NCBI GenBank assembly: GCA_024274855.1
Contig: JAJSAJ010000353.1
Coordinates: forward strand, 1 to 16,390
DNA: 16,390 bases
Direction of reading: 5' to 3'
From: Planctomycetota bacterium
GTDB taxonomy: Bacteria > Planctomycetota > Planctomycetia > Pirellulales > Pirellulaceae
Positions within the stretch are counted from its first letter, which is position 1, and the number at the start of each line of letters is the position of its first letter. The translations under genes were made by a program, and so were the position numbers. The notes beneath the pieces are model-generated. The model was not told the DNA's origin, ran no database searches, and was given only the letters and a program-made list of their open reading frames with translations. Shown piece after piece: positions 16,330 through 16,390 of this stretch.

Positions 16330-16390
16330 ATGAAGAAAGTAACCAATGTGTTTGAGGCGATTCTCAAATACGGCCACGACGAGGACTTCG
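16330..16390 (+). CDS. Start of a gene cut by the right window edge
   Basis: An ATG at 16330 follows GGAGGAG at ideal spacing and opens MKKVTNVFEAILKYGHDEDF before the window ends. Twenty residues are too few to name the product. The VFEAILKYGH phrase faintly resembles the beginning of Glu/Leu/Phe/Val dehydrogenases, but this is a guess and not an assignment. No signal peptide is visible. Confidence 0.7.
   Translation, partial: MKKVTNVFEAILKYGHDEDF

Noticed and set aside
16006..16377. Minus-strand frames in the right intergenic region (16006-16377 and 16058-16255)
   Set aside because: The longer one overlaps the new gene's ribosome-binding site and start; the shorter one begins at TTG without a Shine-Dalgarno. 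No known protein resemblance.
1..16390. CRISPR array, transposase, integrase, phage or toxin-antitoxin genes
   Set aside because: No regularly spaced repeats, no mobile-element motifs and no paired small toxin/antitoxin frames were seen in any frame.

Overview
The window reads as chromosomal DNA of a planctomycete, most likely of the Pirellulales/Planctomycetales type. The evidence is the gene content: a lipoprotein with DUF11-type repeats, a thioredoxin-like/CAP-like protein, a Tat-exported Gfo/Idh/MocA oxidoreductase, an exported HEAT-repeat protein, a TolC-like lipoprotein with the long planctomycete C-terminal tail, and a tmk-holB pair. The lineage is judged from remembered family patterns, not from a search. 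No rRNA, tRNA, CRISPR array, insertion sequence or phage gene was seen.

Layout. Positions 1-2577 (minus strand) hold one long DUF11-repeat lipoprotein gene that runs off the left edge and is cut by two in-frame stops (TAG at 1120-1122, TAA at 559-561). Positions 2816-3673 (minus) encode an exported thioredoxin-like/CAP-like protein. From 3952 to 9086 (plus) lie a 630-residue exported protein of unknown function, a 158-residue conserved protein, and a TolC-family outer-membrane protein interrupted by an in-frame TAA at 7743-7745. From 13329 back to 9121 (minus) lie a small Gly/Trp-rich exported protein, a HEAT-repeat protein followed by a clear intrinsic terminator, and the Tat-dependent oxidoreductase. 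From 13704 to 15400 (plus) lie tmk and holB, probably translationally coupled. About 930 bp without a convincing gene follows, then a new reading frame starts at 16330 behind a strong Shine-Dalgarno sequence.

Most of the products carry export signals, so the window is mainly envelope biology with a housekeeping replication pair (dTMP kinase and the clamp-loader delta' subunit) at the right. No metabolic pathway can be assembled from the neighbours.

The most notable signal is that two recognisable genes contain three stop codons while the reading frame stays open, in the same frame and with homologous-looking protein on both sides. A fourth, weaker candidate is the TGA ending the 630-residue gene, after which 63 more codons stay open. 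TAA, TAG and TGA all also end ordinary genes here, so whole-code reassignment is unlikely. Recent nonsense mutation, unresolved strain variation or base-call error, or real readthrough remain possible.
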